Virus record (IMG/VR): IMGVR_UViG_3300035698_026699
Location: 1 to 21,753 of that record
Length of the DNA stretch: 21,753 nucleotides
Direction: 5' to 3' (one strand)
DNA from: a virus
Shown in pieces: positions 20,550 through 21,753 of the stretch. How positions within the stretch are numbered: position 1 is the stretch's first letter; each line of letters starts with the position of its first letter. The notes beneath the pieces were generated by a model. The model was not told where the DNA came from. It made no database searches and saw only the letters and a program-made list of their open reading frames with translations. The translations under genes were made by a program, and so were the position numbers.

Positions 20550-21341
20550 TCAGATAGGGCTACAGACAGTCTCGATTCTCCAGACCACCTGGTAGCCCCG
20601 CAGTTTGCCCTTCTCCGACACTCTGGCCCTAACAAGGATCCCGCCCCTCTTCGTAAAGGAGCTGAATTTAGTTATGGCGTCGAGGATGTTCAGCGGAGCA
20701 ACAAGCTCCACTACATCGAACCCCGCCGCCCTACTGTCAAACTCAGCGACGGATTCGCTGAGGGTTGAGGACAGCCTCTCCTGGTCCTCAACAATCCGCC
20801 GGACCTTGGTCGATCTCCACCACGACTCCTGCTCGGGAGACATTGGGTGGCGAGTTACCCTGAGCAGACTCTTGGCCCCGTTTTTGATGAAGACGGCGGC
20901 CTGGACTGCCTCTTCGGAGTCTGGTCTCCGCCGGAAGAAACCGTTCCACCAGTCGTGGTCGAAGTGAAAGGTGGACTCTTTCGAGATCCCGCAAAACCCC
21001 CGGAGGATCTTGGCGAAATCCTCCTTGTCCCTCTCGTTGAGGGCGTGGTATTGGAGGTCCTCCTTCTGGAGGAACAGGCTCCAGCGGGCCACTGCCGCTG
21101 GGAGGCGCTCGGCATCCCGCCGATAAACCTGGAGCCTGCGAAACGCAATCTCCTGGAGACCTCTCAGGTGCAGCCACTGCACCTGCTCCTCTCTGGGGAG
21201 ATAGCAGATCTCCCCCTTGGCAGGCCAGGAGGCCATGACCTCCAGCACCTGCTCCGGGGTAGTGTTCCACCAGCACCCCCTGATCTTTACCTGCAGAAAG
21301 CGCACCCTCTGCCTTATGGAAGGATTTTTACCTTCCATCAT
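20550..21341 (-). CDS. Unknown Trp-rich basic protein
   Basis: A 263-residue, basic, Trp-rich protein (RGCWWNTTPEQVLEVMASW, HFDHDWWNGFFRRRPDSEE, SPEQESWWRSTKVRRIVED). The C-terminal 80 residues include strands that may form a small beta domain (DVVELVAPL, GGILVRARVSEKGKLRGYQV). It starts inside the end of the upstream gene (14-base overlap) with AAGGAAAGGGG upstream, and is followed by a strong terminator. G+C is high (65% by hand count in 21061-21180) against about 53% in a sample from the protease gene. No enzyme motif or family recognised; different composition suggests different origin or a different gene class. Confidence 0.68.
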   Translation of the reverse strand: MMEGKNPSIRQRVRFLQVKIRGCWWNTTPEQVLEVMASWPAKGEICYLPREEQVQWLHLRGLQEIAFRRLQVYRRDAERLPAAVARWSLFLQKEDLQYHALNERDKEDFAKILRGFCGISKESTFHFDHDWWNGFFRRRPDSEEAVQAAVFIKNGAKSLLRVTRHPMSPEQESWWRSTKVRRIVEDQERLSSTLSESVAEFDSRAAGFDVVELVAPLNILDAITKFSSFTKRGGILVRARVSEKGKLRGYQVVWRIETVCSPI

Positions 21342-21753
21342 ACACCCCTTTCCTTATTGCCTCCAAGATCTCCTCCACAGTGAACCCTACCGGGAGGTCC
21401 TTTTCCATGCAATAGCGGCCCCTCGAGAACCCGTCAGGGGTCCTCTCATAGAGGCTATGGTAAGCCTCTACTACTCCCCTGACGAGAGGCACCTCTTCCA
21501 TTATCTCTATCCCGGAGGTGTCGGCGATAGCGACTTCCGAATCTAGAATCGCGTGCCAGGCGGGCAGGTCCCTGGCAAGGCACTCTACCTTGCTAAGGCC
21601 ATGGTACTCCTGCCACGGGGACGTACCCTCGAACTTATATCCCGAGGGTACCCACGTAACGGCCTTCTCGTCCGGGACCGAGTAGGCCATGATGGAGGTG
21701 CCCCCCAGCCTCTCCGCCCAGAAGGAGGCGTGGAGGGCATTGAGGGCGAAGCA
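21328..21753 (-). CDS. Unknown protein, C-terminal part (cut by window edge)
   Basis: The reading frame is open to the window edge, so the N-terminus is missing; at least 141 residues are visible, starting CFALNALHASFWAERLGG. An internal ATG at 21690 has a poor ribosome binding site, so translation more likely begins outside the window. The segments KFEGTSPWQEYHGLSKVEC and LPVGFTVEEILEAIRKGVY indicate a soluble mixed alpha/beta protein. It overlaps the 263-residue gene by 14 bases and shares its G+C-rich composition, so the two are one operon. No family recognised. Confidence 0.65.
   Translation of the reverse strand, partial: CFALNALHASFWAERLGGTSIMAYSVPDEKAVTWVPSGYKFEGTSPWQEYHGLSKVECLARDLPAWHAILDSEVAIADTSGIEIMEEVPLVRGVVEAYHSLYERTPDGFSRGRYCMEKDLPVGFTVEEILEAIRKGVYDGR

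Noticed and set aside
1-21753. tRNA genes, CRISPR arrays, IS elements, attachment sites
   Set aside because: Non-coding gaps are all under about 120 bases and contain no cloverleaf, regular repeat-spacer pattern or terminal inverted repeats that I could see.

Overview
The window is a piece of a tailed double-stranded DNA bacteriophage or prophage genome (Caudoviricetes), covering DNA packaging, lysis, head assembly and the start of the tail genes. Evidence is a terminase large subunit with Walker and RNase H-like motifs, a T4 gp21-like prohead protease, a scaffold-like protein, a probable major capsid protein, connector-like proteins, a gpV/gp5-like baseplate spike, an amidase endolysin and an SSB. 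The spike suggests a contractile tail, but this is not proven. Packing is tight, with most junctions overlapping or a few bases apart. The host cannot be told from the sequence. No tRNA, rRNA, CRISPR array or IS element was seen.

Layout, read in the main transcription direction (minus strand, right to left). (1) 21753-20550: two unrecognised genes, more G+C-rich than the rest, ending in a near-perfect intrinsic terminator. (2) 20472-12295: a unit starting at its own promoter, with a small basic protein, SSB, baseplate spike, six small unknown proteins, a 720-aa probable virion protein, a 333-aa possible HTH protein, and the terminase large subunit split into ATPase and nuclease halves in two frames. 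(3) 12245-11934: one plus-strand gene with its own promoter and a UUCG-loop terminator, set against the main direction. (4) 11815-1: a second unit starting at a look-alike promoter, with endolysin, three unknown proteins, intein-containing prohead protease, scaffold candidate, two small helical proteins, a possible decoration protein, capsid protein, a repeat-motif protein, three neck/connector-type proteins and the start of a tail-type protein cut by the window edge.

How they fit together: scaffold, protease and capsid protein would build and mature the prohead; the terminase would fill it; connector and neck proteins would join it to the tail; the amidase would open the cell wall. No portal or holin could be recognised. 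The strongest points for follow-up are the 373-residue LAGLIDADG intein in the prohead protease, the terminase split exactly at the ATPase/nuclease linker, the two near-identical promoter blocks starting the two long units, and the self-contained plus-strand gene with a back-to-back promoter over a shared dyad.
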